A stretch of 64,000 nucleotides of DNA. Source: Corbicula japonica. Taxonomy: Eukaryota; Mollusca; Bivalvia; Venerida; Cyrenidae. The stretch is taken from positions 248,001-312,000 of the forward strand of contig JAZAYU010000012.1 of NCBI GenBank assembly GCA_038501625.1, given 5' to 3'. The position numbers and the translations under genes were made by a program. Below, piece after piece: positions 22,032 to 34,500 of this stretch. The notes under the pieces were generated by a model that was given only the letters and a program-made list of their open reading frames with translations, was not told the origin of the DNA and searched no databases. Positions within the stretch are counted from its first letter, which is position 1; the number at the start of each line of letters is the position of its first letter.

Positions 22032-22514
22032 TATGGAGTAAAAGGGTTAAACAGAAGCTTGATAATATGCAAATCCCCAGTGTGGATCTGAAGATCTGGA
22101 TGAAAACATCAGCAAAGATAATTCTACATTTATAGACCAGAATTCAACAATCAACTACAATTTCTCCCAGGTGCACATTTCAATTCTAAGCACAATACTT
22201 TGCAAGATACAATTCTGTAAGACACAATTCTATTAGATCTATGACATAAGTCAAGCATTTGAATATCGTGGCAATGTATCTTTTCCCACAACTCCTTCCC
22301 TTCTTTTCTTTTAACCAAATAACCAAAAACACTAGCACCCACAATATTTATATTTCTTCATTTTTAGTGTTAGTTTCCAACATACTCCTTTGCACTAAGT
22401 GCTTGCTGAAAAAGCAATTCTTCAAAACACAAGGATGTTCAACTGAAGTGTTCACTTTCCAAACTGTTTCTACTCAATATTGTTCTTGTCAATCACTGGT
22501 TAGCAGGACTGGTC

Positions 22515-25500
22515 TCAAACATTAGGAGATATGCTGCAAGCTGATTGGTCCATGTCCACAGTTGGTATGGAAACCATGATGCCTCTTCCTGATGCTAAGT
22601 TCTGGAAAACATTCAACAATTAGTCAAATTATGTCTCAGCATAAAGTATATACCGGTAATCAAACATGTTTAAAGACATCAGACCCCTTCATTCTCTAGT
22701 TATTAAGTTGGATAAGTTTTTGCATTTAAGATAAAGAAAACACCACTATTAAGACCATCATTTGGAATGGTATACTTTTAGTCTTATTAGTGGGCAAATC
22801 TTAATATAGGGGTAGAAAATTGTGCAAAACTGTAAAATGGGACATCGGAATAGTGGTTTTATCAGCGAGGTGGTCTTCATGAGGGGTTTTACTGTAACTG
22901 CCAACTTGACCTTTTACCTGTCGACCTATATATCAATAAAGGTCATTTACTGCTGTCTGATCCGGATCTACAAGTACACTGTTTCAACAGTGTAAAAGGT
23001 TAAACTAAAAAGTCTCAAGACACCCCACTATACGTAAACAAAATCCCTCAAGTACCAATTATAGAGAGAACAACTGGAGATGGACAGACAGACTTTATCA
23101 TTTCATCAAAATATAAGTCTGATTCCCTATTGCAAACTTGCTTAACAGAAGCTCAATAACATTGAGATCAAAAACCCTTCTTAGAAATTAAAATATCATA
23201 TTGTTGAATTCCCACTCTGAATGATCTCTTTCATTAAAATTAACCTTGTGAAAACAAAATTCTGTTGTTTTGGAGTTTTATCTATTATATAAAAATATTT
23301 ATGTTTAATTTTAACACTATCTTTTTGAACCCATGCCGACTAAGTGCTACTTCAACAACTAACATTTGTTGTAAACAAATGAAGTACCTGAGAGTGAGCT
23401 GACTTGTGGAATGTGCCAACACGTCGTTCTGATCTCTCCGAGATGGGGGAAATGTTTGGGGAAACTGGATATGCTGGAAGTCCAGGCTGGAAATAACAAA
23501 TACAACTTTAAACACATTTAACTAGCCATGCTGATATTTTAAATTTAATGCTTTGTTTCCACTACAAAAATTTATCCAAGGTTAATAAACCCAGGTTTCT
23601 TAACCCAGGATATACTTGCATTCACACATAAACACTTTTACAATATCCATGCTGTCTGATCAGAATTTACACTATACACTTTTTGATTCATTAGGTTATT
23701 TTTTCGACCAAGCATCAGACAATGTAGATCCAGATCTGTTGACACAGATGTGCCACCTGATCTGGATCAACACTGGTCACACAGGTGAAGACAACCACAA
23801 ATTAAGTTAAGGGTTAACGCAAAATATTTCAATTTTGTATTGAAATTAAAAAAAATGCAATTCCACTAAAATGGATTTAAATATCACCTGTATAGACCTG
23901 GGAACGTATCCTGGTATCTGCGCACTCTGCCTGTCCTGCTCTGGAACTCCCCGAGTCCTGTCAGTGAAGGCTGTTTCTGATTGCTGACCATTCACTGTCT
24001 GCTGCTGCTGCTTTCTTTGCTGCTGGTCCTGTATTCGCTGTTGTTGTTGCATCACCAGTTGAAGAAGTTTCTGCTGCTGCTCATACTGTAACTGCTGCTG
24101 CTGCAACCTCATCTGATTGTCTATGACTTGCTGCCTGGCCTGCTGACTTTGTTGCTGCGCTACAACTTGCTGCCTGGCCTGCTGATTGTGTTGCTGTGCT
24201 ACAACATGTTGCCTTGCCTGCTGACTTTGTTGCTGAGCACTATGCAGCAACTGGTCTTGGCTTTGTAAAGTATTTTGCTGCTGCGTGTGCACAACAGGAC
24301 GCTGCTGCATGGATTCTGGAACACTAGCAGCTTGCTGCTGTTGTATCAGAGTAACAAGGCGTTTCTGAGCTTCAGCGTGCTGCTTATTCAACTCAGCAAT
24401 CTGTGTGGCAAGGAACTCTTTGTCGGCACTACCCATCTCAGGGGCCCCATGTGGCATCTTAGAGTTTATAGACTGCTCTTGGACAACTGCACTGTTCTGA
24501 CTGTGTGCTGGTAGCAATGTTTGAGGTTTTTCATTTGGTTTTATCGCAATAGTTTGATGTTTTTCATAAAATGACTGTGCCAGTTGCGAACTTCTACTCT
24601 GATTTCCCGATGACCCAATATGTATAGAGCTGTCCACATTACTCTGAACAAGAGGGGTTGGTCGTGGTACATTAACTGAGTTCACAGCAGTAGTCACAGG
24701 TCTAGACTGAGGTATAGACTTGCTAGTATGACCTGGCAAAACTCGTACATTTTGAGAAGCAGTGGAGTAGTTGATGACCTCTGCAAGGCTCAGGGTACCA
24801 GGCAGATCAGCATAGTCCTCTTGGAGGGCAGAATTATTGCTATCCACTGTGGATACATAGTCTTGTAGGTCCAACAATGACCTCTGCTGGTTTTCTACAA
24901 TCAGAGAATCAGGCTGTCAGTGATAAAATTTAATTGTTGAACAAACATTCTAACAGAACTTCTGAGATTACACACAGGCAATCTATGGAAGAGACAGTGA
25001 TTATATTCATTAAATATCACTGCTATTCCTTTCCAGATGTATCATGTTGTTTTTGACGTCATAAGCTGCTTGATGAACTCAGTGACAAAGTAGTATCATT
25101 TTCAGAGCTCTTTAAAGCATATTCGTGTAAGAATTGAAATAATAGACAGACTTCGCGAAAGGCGTCTGTCCGTCGGACATGTCCGAGAGATTTGGCTTCG
25201 GTCCGGTAAAATGTTGTATGTTGTTGGTCCTTATGTCCGGCGACTATTAATCTAAGGGAAGCAATCTTTTCTTTTGAAACTGTAAAGTGAAGTAACCATT
25301 GTGAGAAGTTTTCTTAAAACTTCCAGTAGCTACTTCCCTTAGTCACAGTAAAATGGTTTGTGATTGGTTGCCTGATTCCTATTGTCCAATCGCGAACTTG
25401 TTAACATAATCTAACAGCCTTGAAAAGAAAAATGGAGTTCTGAATGTCTTGCGTTTGCAGTTGTGTTCAAACTGATGATATTTCACTAATCACAGAGCAA

Positions 25501-28500
25501 ATGCCAGCGTCTATGCCATTCAGTTTCGATTTTAGCGAAATTTAAAATAGCTTTGTTGCCAGTGTTGATTTTCATCCCACGGAAACAAATTAATAAAATG
25601 GAAGTCGAACAAAGTTTCATGGAATAAAAGTTTGAATTTGTTGAAGTCAGCAGTCAAAGTAAGTTATGTTTTATAAACCGTAGGTAGCGTAATAAACATA
25701 GGATTACATGGACAATTTTCTTGTTTGTTATTCTGTAGTTAAAAATGAACTTAGTTTAAGCAAAACTGGTAAAAATGTGAATATTTATTGGTGAAAGCTA
25801 TAAATGTACTTAAAAAAAGCAAACAATGTAGATCCAGATCAGTCAGCACATTGCTGCCATCTGATCAGGATCTGCACTGTTTGATTTTTGGTCAGAAATA
25901 ATGTAATGAATCTAATTGCAAAAAGTGCAGATCCAGATTAAAAGGCACAAATATGCTGACTGATCTGGATCTACACTGTTCACCCATGCCATATAGGCAT
26001 ATGTATGGAGGAAAGGGTTAATCAACTAAAGTCTATTTTACTAAAGCTGGAAATATTAACACCCTTTAATTAAGTAATACATAAAATCTACTAATAAATA
26101 AGTTACAGGATCTAACCAGGCATTTCCCTTGTAGGTTCTACAACTCTAGATCTTCTAACAGGAGGAGATAACAGGACTGCTGCTGAGACCGGCTTCAGGT
26201 GCTCTCCAAACATGTCTGCAGGCTTCACTTGTAGTCTTTCTTCTACATCTACAAAATATCAAAGTTTAAATACACACAGCACCAATAACTGTGTCTTGGT
26301 CTATATAACCATAGCAGAAGTAAACGATAAGTGTTCCAAATTTAAATACCCAAAACACAAGTATCTCTTAACTGTCCGTAACAGTCTAAAGTCTACCCAA
26401 ATCCCAATTAAATGATACCTGTGTAACAGACTAACTACTCAAAGCACAAGTAACAAATGGGCTGTTTCAAAAAAAATGGCTGGTTTGGGTTTTCCTGTTA
26501 TAAAAATGTACAACAAACAGCTACTTCCGTTTTCCTACTTTGCATAGGTGTCTCATCATGCCCTTTGAAGATTTGTAAAGTTTCATCAAAATAGCACCAT
26601 CCGTTAAAAAAATATTCTAAAATAAAGGGCAAAAAATGTCAGGAGTGTGACAAAAAAGTGTGACACTTTTCAAAATCACATTTGTTCATACCATTATTTT
26701 ACAAAAAGCTTGAGTAAAGACAAGTTTTAGAGTTGTTTTAGTTAAAGATGCATTTATTAGGCATCAAATAATGATAAAATTAAGCATATTATACTTAATG
26801 TAATCAAAATATATGCTATTAAGTCAAGGGTGGTAGATTAGAAAATACCTCAAGAAAATCAATACCTCTTTGCTTTATAAATTTATAGGACTTTTAAGAT
26901 TAATAGTACATAAGAAATGTTTTGTTTATCATTTAGTTTCATGTTTCTAGAAGCAATAATTATAATAATATCACCTCTATTGAAATTATATTTGTCAGCA
27001 GCTCCCTTCAGTGAATGTCAGCTAAATTTGTCAGGAGTGTGACATTATATAAATATCACATCCCATTGGGGGAAACAGTACAAAATGTTAACCCGAGAGA
27101 AGTAATGTCAACCGAGGTGTTAGCCGAGGTTGACATTACCTTCTCAAGGGTTAACATTTCGTACTGTTTCCCCCAATGGGATGTGATATTTATTTTATTA
27201 CACCGAACATTTGTTTTTTTTAGAGATCTTGACTATGACCAAATTTCGTTTGGGAACAAAATCAAGCGCCGGAAGTCCAAAATCAATAATGCTCAATAAG
27301 CGGCTACAAATAATGATCAAAATGCCTTTATCTCTCTTGGTCAATTACGCATGCGTAGAAGTTAATTTGTAATCGGATTTCCAAGATATTTATTTTTAGA
27401 TCCACGCGAGGGTGACATGATGCTGTCGCATATGTGACAGTAGCGATTATCTCCCTGTGACGTCACATTACGCTATATAGTAAACTAATCACGTGAGGTG
27501 TAATAATATGCACATATTGCAATATTCTGTCAACATATCCTTTACATGAAAACAAGAGCATGATTTTTCCTAGAAGTCTATGTCATGTTATGTAAAATTG
27601 TGACAAACAGGAATGACCTTAGTGAAACATTTTTGAGAACACTGCACTTATGTGGTTGTCAGGAGTGTGACACACTTTTTTAACAATATGAATTATTTAT
27701 CTTTATGCGATGCCACAAGTTCTAAAGCACTTAAATTTGATGCTTCAACATGTATTTTAACAGAAATACACATTTAAATAATAAGAAACAGTTATACTTG
27801 TATTTTAAGCACATAAATTAAAATTCTTTGATTATTTTAATATAGGTCAATAAAGCTCCATAAAATTTTTATTCTGCCACATATGGGTATAACTTGATTG
27901 ATTTTGATCACTGTAAAGACTGTACAAACATATGGACCAACCAGTTTGGACTTTTTATGAACTTAAACTTTTTCACTTCACTTGCCATTTTTCAAATGAC
28001 AATATCTCAGCAACCAGTTGACCGATTTCAAAAATCTTTCAGTTTTGTACTCAGTTTCAATAAGCAAAAAATTCAGAATAACAAGTTTGGAATTTGAAGG
28101 AACTTTAATTTTTCACTATTTTTTCACTTTTCCAGCCATTTTTTTTTAAACAGCCCTTATATGAATAACCTAAAGGTTGATCACAAAAGCTTTGAATTCC
28201 GAGTCCACCGCAGATATGATGCACTGTGATAGAATGGGTCTTCCTACCAACACAAACACACATTCTGATCAGGATCTACACTAATTCAAAGCCAGTCAGA
28301 GAAGCATTCTTGATGCAAACAGAACACAGAGTAAGCCCTTACTATAAAATTTTTTCATGCTTAACTCAATTCTGTGCCCAACTTATAATAAGTAGAACAT
28401 TTACAACCTTTGTAAATAAAAAAAATCTGTTCAACAGCTGTTTTTGATTTTACTTAAAATGTTTTAATTTAGATTCTGCAAGCAAATGAAGCCATCAGAC

Positions 28501-31500
28501 TTTCATGCTCAAATTGAGTTGTGCACAAAAAAATTTCATAAAATTATGTGGCTAGATTCTTTCTGGACCCTGTTGGTCTACATTTAACCCTCTGCTTCAT
28601 AGATATGGCTCTTATTGCATGGACATTTTTTTACTTTTATCTTTTACTAATGTCAATTTAAATCACGTTAGTGATTGCAATTGTTTTAGGCCAACATAAG
28701 CTATATAAAACTGCAATGGTTTTTGCAGACAGTCCATACATTGTGGTGAAACTCACCAAAGAAGGTGGAAAATTCGACCTATCGCTCAAAATTAAACAAG
28801 TTTCCATCTGTATTTAGGTAGTTGAGTAAAGAAAACATAACTATTTGATCCTTTACTGTTCTCCGTTAATAAACAATCACAACATGGTAACACAGTTTGG
28901 TAAAAATAAATCTAAATCTTACTTTTTCTGAAGATGTTGGCCTAGAACAATTGCAATCACTAACGTGATTTAAATCGACATTAGTAAAAGATAAAAGTAA
29001 AAATACTTACGATTTTCTCACTCTCATCCGCAACTCAAGCCGCTCTTATCATCCGAGACTGACGTTGTCATCCAAGCGCTGATTATTTGGATACATACAG
29101 TGTATATGGAGAAAAGCAATACCGTCATTGTTTGAATATAAGCCGCACTTTTTACCAGTATTTGGCGGTAAAAAGTCATGGGTGCGGCTAATACACAGGT
29201 TGGCTGCTCATACACTTCATTAAGCAATTTTCATCTGTTCCATCAGGTTTCGGGGGCAGTTCGGTTTATACATGAGTGCGGCTTATATTCGAACAATGAC
29301 GGTAATCAGAATCTACACTTATCACAAAGTCAATTAGCCGAATTTGTCATTGTCACAGATAAGAAGCACATACCATTGAAATGTTGTTTGAAGTGCTCAG
29401 ATCTAGGTGGTGTCTTACTCATACAGTTGTTGTTGTTTGAATTAACAGTTGACTCAGCAGTCATTGCTGGATTCGAAGTTACTGACTGTGCAGGACTCCA
29501 GTTTTGTGACCCACCCTAAGCAATAAAGCAAATATACATGTTTCAAATAAAAAGAATAAAACTATAAAAATTATAAAAACTTCATATTCAGCTACTCCAC
29601 TGGTTCTCATCCACTTGACAATTTTCTCTTGATACTGATATTGTATACAGTTTTTGATCAATCCATCCCAATTTAATATCCATCATGACATTATACAGTT
29701 TCTGAATTAGATTTGACAGTTTACATCCGGGGTTTTTGATTAGAAAATATTTCACAATCGTTTGGTTTAGGAAATCAAACTTGATAAATTTTTGGGTATG
29801 GACAATATAACTTCTCTATGGCAGATGAGTGTGATTGATTTTCGAAATGCCCAACCTCGATGTTTACTTCAACCTCGATGTTTACTTCAACCCCAATGTT
29901 TACTTCAACCTCAATGTTTACTTCAACCTCGATGTTTACTTCAACCTCAATGTTTACTTCAACCTCGATGTTTACTTCAACCTCCATGTTTACTTCAACC
30001 TTGATGTTTACTTCAACCTCGATGTTTACTTCAACCTCGATGTTTACTTCAACCTCAATGTTTACTTCAACCTCAAATGATATCGGACGAGGGGATTTTT
30101 GTGGCCTTAGTTGAGTAACTTTATTAGTTTTTGCTTACTCTAAAACTTAAACTAACACTGACATCAATCTAAAGTAAAATCGCTTCTCTTTTTATGATAA
30201 AAAATTTTATCAGCAGACTAGCTAAAAGTTAAAAAGAAGTTTACACCAATTTGTTGTTACCAACATGTCAGATACTTTTACATGATCAGACCTTAAAAAA
30301 CGAAGTTAACCCTTTTCTTAAAAGATACACCTTTGTTGCATGGGCAAACAGTGTAGATCCAGATCAGTCAGCATATTTGTGCTGTTTGATCAGGAAGTTC
30401 ACTAATTGTTTTTTTTGGCCTTTGTAAGTACCATACATGCCAGGTATCGAAAAATAATTAAGTGAGACTGGTGACATTTTTAAGTGAGATTTGAGCAAAA
30501 ATAAGTGAGATTTTCTAAAGCGTGTCGAAACATGGTATATTTGAAATGTTCTTATATACCTTTACCTTTTTTATAAAAAGTAACTACAGTCAAATATAAT
30601 TACTTTAATGAAGTAACAAGACAAACACATTTTTCAAAATAAAAAAAAATAATTGTGACTAAAATCTTTATGCCACGTTTATTTTAAAAATGTCCACTGA
30701 GAATTCATACTATTCAAGCCATTAGTTATCCACTAATGTCCACTGAGAATTCATACTATTCAAGCCATTAGTTATCCACTAAGTGCAATTACTGACTTGC
30801 GTTTATGAAGAAAGTCTAGTGGTGCATTTTAATAAAAATTATTGACAAACACATTTTTCAAAATCAAATAAAATAATTGTGACTAAAATCTTTATGCCAC
30901 GTTTATTTTAAAAATGTCCACTGAGAATTCATACTATTCAAGCCATTAGTTATCCACTTATGTCCACTTAGAATTCATACTATTCAAGCCATTAGTTATC
31001 CACTAAGTGCAATTACTGACTTGGCATTTATGAAGAAAGTCTAGTGGTGCATTTTAATAAAAATTATTCTTGTAGCTTTAAAGAAAGAAGAGAGAGAAGG
31101 GCCCAAAAACTTGACAAATCTTGTTTTTATTCACCTTGGATTAATGCTTCAACATGCCAATTAAAACCAAAGCTCTTGACAATTAACACCTTCAAAGTAA
31201 TGCCCTTAGACGTTTACCCATCCATAGCCGAAAACTGTAACAATGGCATTGAAAATGTACCCCAACTGAGACATAAAGATGTTTGAGTAATCATATCAAT
31301 TAATAAGAAAAGATAATTGAATAACACCTTATCTAACATGGGATGTTAATCCATTGCCCCAGGGTAATTGAAGCAGATGAAATAAACAAAATGTCATAAT
31401 TTCCAATAATCACTGCCAATCAAGTGCTTTCATTTCGAATTTGGCGATCCTCAGACTAATAGGAGACATTGAAAATTGCCCTGCAGATTACATTTTTTAA

Positions 31501-34500
31501 AGAGAAATTATCAAAAATAAGGGAGTTTTTTGTTTTTATCCATTAGACCGTGAGGGTGGGTGAAATTCCGTTAGTTTTTACCTCACGGCGTGAGACTTGG
31601 CATGTAAGGTATGTACTCAAATGCACCATTTACAGTCCCATTTATTATTTTGGGATCAGTGATTTAACATGTCAATATTTTTAGATTGTTCTGCGTGCTA
31701 TTTATAGAAAAAACCTCTCTACCTCTCTTCTTTTCCCTGCGTGGGGAGGCTGTGTTTTGTGAGAGTGGCGATTCCTGATATGCATATATTACTTTTTGTT
31801 AGATTGATTAGGTTATTTGTGACCATTATGCCACCAGTGAAGATCCATGTAAGACAGCACAGATGTACCTTCTGATCTTGATCTACACCGGTCACACAAA
31901 TGTATATATGGAGTAAAGGGTTAAAATCTGGTAATACCTTAAGTCTTTGAAATTCAGCTTGAGTTTCTTGTCTGAATCTTTGAAATTCACAGGACATCTG
32001 ATGGAACTCTTCTTGTGTGAGGATAATATCCTATCCAATAAACAACAAAAATATTATGTTATAAAAAATACAGAATATTTACCAATAAGATACCATAACA
32101 GATACCTTTAGTTTTTTTAAGACAAAAAAATGTATTTTTTGTACTGGGTTATTTTTTCTTTTATAATAGATGCCAAAATTACAGCGTCAACTCCATGTAA
32201 AAAGGTAAATTTTTCCAAATGCCATCTCTTCAACCCAGTATATGATGGTGAAGATGTGTACACATTCTGTTTTTATAATGTTAAGTGTACTGCGAACTTC
32301 ATACAAACTCAACTTTATGACATTGTTTCATGGACTAATTGTTAACATTAAATGTGACTTGCTCAGTAGGGTAAAACTTACAGAAGTTAAAGCATCAACT
32401 AGAGCTTTGAACTGTACAACATCTTGTGCAAGCTGCTCTCGTATTGTTATCTCCATATTTAATCGCAGTTCTGACTCTCTCAGATACCTGGTCAGTTTGG
32501 TTACGGAATCAACTATGGCCAGAGTATACCCTGAGAATGATTCCTGTCTCTGTTTCTCTGCTGGAGGTCTGCGGCCAGTCTGACGCTCATATTCTGCTAC
32601 TTCATCTTCAAGTGTCTCCAAAACCTATTACGCAATAATGAAAATATTGACTGATTGTGTTTATATGACAAGAATGTGTCCCATTAAAAAAATGGTCATA
32701 ATGCCTAAAGTTTTTGTATTTTTTGATTAATCAGAACAATAAACTTCACTAGATTGATTTTTTAGTTTATTACTTGTGTTGCCCTCAGGAACTTGGTCAG
32801 AATAAAAATCCAAGTATGAAAAGGGTTATAAATCTGTCAAATGTGACCTTGACCAAAAGATTTTAACATCATCGATTCATCATAACCCTGATGTCATAAG
32901 CAATATAATTTTAAAGTCTAATGAAGAAATATTAAGAAATGGGAAACTTTTAGACAACTGTTTTCATGACAAAACCTTCCTCCATCTAACGTTATTTTGA
33001 CCTAAAGATTTAGCATCATCATGAGCCTGTTGTCATAAGCTATAAAATTTTTAAAGTTCGATGAAGGAATATTAAGAAATGGTATAGTTATAGCAAATTT
33101 TAATTTTTGTGACGGATGGATAGACCGATGGACAAAGGTCCCTACTTAACAGTGAATTGTTAGATAACCCTTTTAATATTCTTAAAGTTGTGATCCAAGC
33201 TGCTCTGTTTTAGGCCTTGCCTAAGTGGTGGTTCTATTGATTTTATTTGCACTGTAAGATACCTTTCTTAATTTTTTCAAACTGTGTTTTGCTAAAGTTT
33301 TTATGCCATCGTTCTATAGATTTGATCAGAATTGTTTGATACCTTTCTTAATTCGTTCAAGCTAAGATTCGAGGTGTTTTGTTCTGGGACTGGTTTTGGT
33401 ACTCTTCTCTTGGTTTTATTGATCTTATTTGTGTCATTCATCGCAGATTTTGGTGGCTGCAACATTTCCAGGGACTCATTTGGATCGGGCCTCGATTTTG
33501 GTGGCGTCAGATAGGAGCCATCTGAAAGGAAACTAATCTTTTTTATAAAATGATAAATAAAACTCCTGTCCCAACAAAAAAAGACAGTCATGCAATGTAT
33601 CTTTTTTTTTCAATCCAAGGCAGATGCAGAGGGGGTTAGTAGAGTTGAACCCCTATTTGGGCAGCCATATTTAGGGGGATTTTATTTTCATTTGGTCAAA
33701 TCAAAAAGGTTCTATCTGCTTCCTTGTTTCATAGCACTCAATGATTTGTTCTTCAGTTTTTGATTGGAAAAATATGTGCAGTATGTACTGTTGTATGTAC
33801 TGTTCATGATGACCATGACATTTAACAGTTTAACTCCAATGAAGTTGCCTAAAGCCTGATCAATCTGCAAATCACATCCATGCTGTCTGATTTGGATCTA
33901 CACTGGTCACCTCTTGGTCAGAAATAACCCAAATACAGTCAAACCGGTCTTTAGCAGCCACCCAAGGGAGTGACAAAAAGTGGCTGCTCTACACAGGGTG
34001 AAGACTGGTTAAAATTAGAACAAAATTTTTAGGACATATTCAAACTGGCTGGTTAAGATCGGTGGTTGCTATTCACAGGTGGCTGCTAAGGCATGTTTAA
34101 CTGTTATCTAAAAGCCAAAAAAGTAGATCCTGATCAGACGGCACAGATTTTCTACACTGGTCACCTCTTGGTTAGAAATAACCACAATGAATCAAAAAGT
34201 GAACAACATAGGTCCTGATCAGATGGCAAGGCTGATCTGGATCGCCAAAGGATTAACAGATATATCCCATGGTGTGAAAGGCTAATGAACAAGAAAAAGA
34301 AGACGTTTGCTCAAGATCATAAAACTAAAACTGGAGACCAGTCTCAAATCTCAAGTATCTGATTGGCTGAACTGGCAATAAATCAGATGCTTGAGATTTC
34401 AGACTGGTCTCAAACCTCATTTTTATGGTCAAGGGCCATTACCTTTAGAAGTTACAGCTGTCTGATCTGGTAGTTGAGAGCTCTGTATGTTCATATTATT

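Larger units (their letters stand above)
16528..22514. other. Convergent intergenic region between HM13 and SPICE1
   Basis: No conserved coding sequence. Both 3' untranslated regions must start here. About half is palindromic TTAA MITE copies (16625-16866, 16867-17130, 17383-17610, 18560-18950, 19376-19545, 20545-20620, 20622-20863, 21222-21385, 21390-21830). The rest is a foldback element (20066-20536), a repeat at 18150-18300, a tandem array (20982-21110), and AT-rich sequence with nothing recognised at 17910-18150 and 19550-20060. Confidence 0.7.

Noticed and set aside
29860..30075. CRISPR-like array
   Set aside because: Units are directly adjacent with no spacers, and the host is an animal genome.
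29775..30114. Repetitive 'proteins' MFTSTS and IEVEVN
   Set aside because: Open frames are forced by an 18-bp tandem repeat; several frames on both strands are open alike.
31044..31286. 80-codon ORF in SPICE1 intron
   Set aside because: Starts in the tandem duplication; no conserved features, phase does not fit the neighbouring exons.
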